Assembly (NCBI GenBank): GCA_019137255.1
Contig: WPDH01000170.1
Span: 124,001 to 188,000 of the forward strand
Reading direction: 5' to 3'
Length of the DNA stretch: 64,000 nt
DNA from: Corinectria fuckeliana
Lineage: Eukaryota > Ascomycota > Sordariomycetes > Hypocreales > Nectriaceae
Shown: in pieces, positions 61,549 to 64,000 of the stretch
Layout: the number at the start of each line of letters is the position of its first letter
How positions within the stretch are numbered: the stretch's first letter is position 1
Program-made: the position numbers and the translations under genes
The notes under the pieces: generated by a model
What the model saw: the letters and a program-made list of their open reading frames with translations, nothing else
Told to the model about the DNA's origin: nothing
Database searches by the model: none

Positions 61549-64000
61549 ATGGACGCCGCCACCATCTTCCGCCAGGGCATAGGCCCCGTCGGATCCCGTA
61601 TGAACCACGCCTTTATCAGCCATCTTCAACAGCCGCAACTGCCACAACTGCCGCCACAGCAGTTCCGCAAGGCGCCCTCCCCACAGGACGATAACTCCGA
61701 CGGCGAGTCCTCCGGCCATCGCATCGCTCACACTCTGACCGCGTGCTGCCGCTGTCGACAGGTATTGATTGTCCCGCCTCCCGCCTCCCGTCGCAAAACC
61801 TCAGGACCCCGTCATGCTAATGCCCCTCCTCTGTACCTAGAGAAAAACGCGATGCGATCCTACCCTGCCCCGCTGCCTCCCCTGCGAGCGATCCGGCTCG
61901 ACCTGCGAATATCTCGATGCTGCCAAGGGCCGCAAGATCAACCGCTACTATGTCATCAAGCTGCAAGATAAAGTGAGGGCATTGGAGGCCGAGCTGAGCC
62001 AGTACACCGACGAAGACAACGAGTTCCCTAGGAGCACCGAGGATATGGTACGCCCCGGCGGAATGGTGCGACTCAACGGCGGCGACGAGACCCCGCGCTA
62101 CCTTGGGCCCAGCAGCGGCATTGCCATGACGAGGCTTCTCATGGAGGAGGCCAAGCGCTACACCGATTCCAAGCGCATTTCCGACCTCATCCCGAGCGTT
62201 CGCGCCCGCCAAGCTCGAATGCAGTCGATCCAGATGACTGGTCCGGGGGCAACCCGAAGGAAGAGTTATCCCATGATCAGCCAACATCCCGCCGAGAACC
62301 TGCCTACCAGAGCTGTCGCCGACAAGCTGCTAGAAATATTCAACCAAAAGGGTGAGCCGCTCCCTTTGGATTGATCGGATAGACCCTCTCGTTCACGTAC
62401 TGACTGGCTGTAGCTCAACTTTTCTGGCCTGTGCTACACGAGAAAGATCTACAAGATGACCTGGATGCGGTTTACAACGGTGACAGCGACCCACACAGGA
62501 CGTTTCTTGTTCGCATGGTCATCGCTATTAGCTTGCAGAAGCTGGACACCCAATACGCCGGTCTAGCAGATGGCTATTACTTAGCTGCGATGCAATACTT
62601 CGAGGATATTGTTCGTCCCAAGGATCTCAAAACCCTGCAATGTCTAGTTTTGATGGGCCAGTACTCACTTCTTACGCCAACTCGGACTCCAATCTACTAC
62701 GTGGTCGGCCTTGCGACCAGAATCTGCCAGCAGGAAGGCCTAGCGAGTGAGAAGACAATCTCAACGGGCTACAACCTGAACTCCAAGACAATCGACTTGC
62801 GACGTCGCATCGTCTGGACCGTGGCAGCAATGGAGTACGGTTTGGCCCACAGTATGGGCAGGCCCAACAGCTTCGCAACAGGGGACGACCGCATGGATGT
62901 GGAATTCTTCGCGGCTTGCGACGACGAGAATATTACTGAACACGGCATCAAGCCAGCACCCCCGAGCGAGCGAAAGCTGGTTGCCATCCACTTCTACAAG
63001 ATGCGAATGTGTCAGGCTGAGATTAGGAGGGCGCTTTACGAGAAGAAGAGGCCAGAACCAAAGAACGACTCACATCCCTGGTACCAAAGGGTGGAAAAGA
63101 TGAACCAGGAATGGCTGGACGCGTCGCCAGAGAACCCTCCTTGGTGTAAGCCTTGGTAAGTGACAAGTGACCCCCCATCCTTGCGCGATGGGCATCAAGA
63201 CTCACAGACTCGACAGGTTTACCGGCCGCTACCACCAGATGCGAGTTTTCATGTACAGACCGTCTCCGCAGGTTCCCAAACCGTCGCCGCGCGCCGCCAA
63301 GCTCTGCTACGAAAGCTCGGCGTTCATCATCAACCTGAACAGCAAGCAGATGGATAGCGGAATCGACATCACCTGGGTTTTCCTCCTGACCGTCAACATG
63401 TCGCTCAACACCATTCTCTGGACCGTCTCGTATCCAGAAGTGCGCCAGGAACACCCCCGTGAAGAAGTGGAAGAACTCGTCAACAAATCGTTGGATGTCC
63501 TTGATCGCTGCGCGGAGCGATGGCCCGGAACCGCATCTACGTCCCAACTCTACCAGATCTTCTCCAAGGCCTGTCTGCAGAGCTACGACGCACGCCAGAC
63601 ACCCGGACAGCCCGGCGGCTTCTTCACAACACCCCCGTCCTTTGCGGACCCTCACTCGCCTCCCGAGGCCTTCTCCCAGCCAAATCAGCAGCAGCAGAAC
63701 CCTTATGCGAACCCGCCGCAGTTCAGCTACGTCTTCGACTCGGCCTCCGAGCAGATGAACAACTACGCCTTCGACCCCAACTTCCGTCCGCCGCAACCCA
63801 CTTTCCGATCCAACTCCATCTTCTGCAACCCCGCGAGCAACGAACCGCCCACGGGCCGCAGATTCTCCTACTTCCCCCCCGACTTCACGCAGCCCGGCCA
63901 GCCCGGCGAGACGGCCCCGGACGACCCAACGCCGCCGGCGACCACGACTCCGGAGCAGCACGTGGCGTCCCCCCCCGATCACATGTCTGACCAGCTGCCA
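61549..64000 (+). CDS. Zn2Cys6 transcription factor, cut by the window edge
   Basis: Probable DNA-binding regulator; the 3' end is missing. Exons 61549-61761, 61841-62351, 62414-63155 and 63217 to the edge, open for at least 750 codons. A Gln/Pro-rich N-terminus leads to the cluster C66-x2-C69-x6-C76-x6-C83-x2-C86-x6-C93; the first intron falls inside it, after Gln71. A coiled coil follows (YYVIKLQDKVRALEAELSQY). Then come a conserved-looking linker (RPGGMVRLNGGDETPRYLG) and a fungal_trans domain from about residue 240 to 560 (LFWPVLHEKDL, VVGLATRICQQEGLA, IDLRRRIVWTVAAMEYGLA). The C-terminal part is Pro/Gln/Asn-rich and fits an activation region. The cluster differs from the other regulator's (x6, not x8, before the last Cys). 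I do not recognise a named orthologue. Confidence 0.9.

Noticed and set aside
63023..63982. 319-codon minus-strand frame at the right edge
   Set aside because: Antisense shadow of the zinc-cluster regulator, Arg/Val/Gly-rich with no motif.

Overview
The window is nuclear DNA of a filamentous ascomycete (Pezizomycotina). The gene set and the protein flavour fit a Sordariomycete, but the class is an inference. Short GT-AG introns (about 50-80 nt, often with CTAAC-like branch sites), C-rich third codon positions, a fungal GH7 cellobiohydrolase with a CBM1 module and two fungal Zn2Cys6 regulators all point this way. I rebuilt fifteen protein-coding genes exon by exon. No rRNA, convincing tRNA, CRISPR or intact transposon was seen.

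Layout. 0.8-12.2 kb is a housekeeping block: cytochrome c1 (-) and RanGAP (+) diverge, followed by a Gln/Ala-rich fungal protein of unknown function (-), proteasome subunit alpha-7 (+) and the nucleolar protein Pol5 (-). 12.2-22.0 kb is a gene desert of almost 10 kb that ends in a C/T-rich leader in front of a Cdc25-type phosphatase (+, 22.0-23.9 kb). 25.4-36.4 kb holds a Drn1/CWF19L1 debranching-associated protein (-) that diverges within about 320 bp from the giant ribosome-assembly factor Utp20 (+), then the mitochondrial Hsp70 chaperone Zim17 (-). 37.3-40.6 kb holds a CAP/PR-1 protein and the RSC subunit Sfh1.

From 40.6 kb on the window becomes more accessory. After 3.4 kb without genes comes a GH7 cellobiohydrolase (+) facing an MFS sugar transporter (-), a plausible cellulose-use pair. 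Next are a Zn2Cys6 regulator (-), a homocitrate synthase (+), and a second Zn2Cys6 regulator (+) that runs off the right edge.

The homocitrate synthase is the most unusual object. Its protein can be read from end to end, but only by removing 18 very short introns. The reading needs exons of 5, 11, 20-27 nt, one GC-AG intron and one intron with no AG at its 3' end. Two neighbouring introns that flank the 5-nt exon are visibly copies of each other. Every other gene here has 0-5 introns. This points to an introner-like burst of intron gain or to acquisition from an intron-dense lineage such as a basidiomycete.

Functionally the left half is core biology: respiration, nuclear transport, proteolysis, pre-rRNA processing (Pol5 and Utp20), RNA lariat metabolism, mitotic entry and chromatin remodelling. 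The right half is metabolism with its candidate regulators. Short palindromes of the TACCTAGGTA, TAGGTACCTA and ACTACGTAGT type recur in the intergenic spaces.
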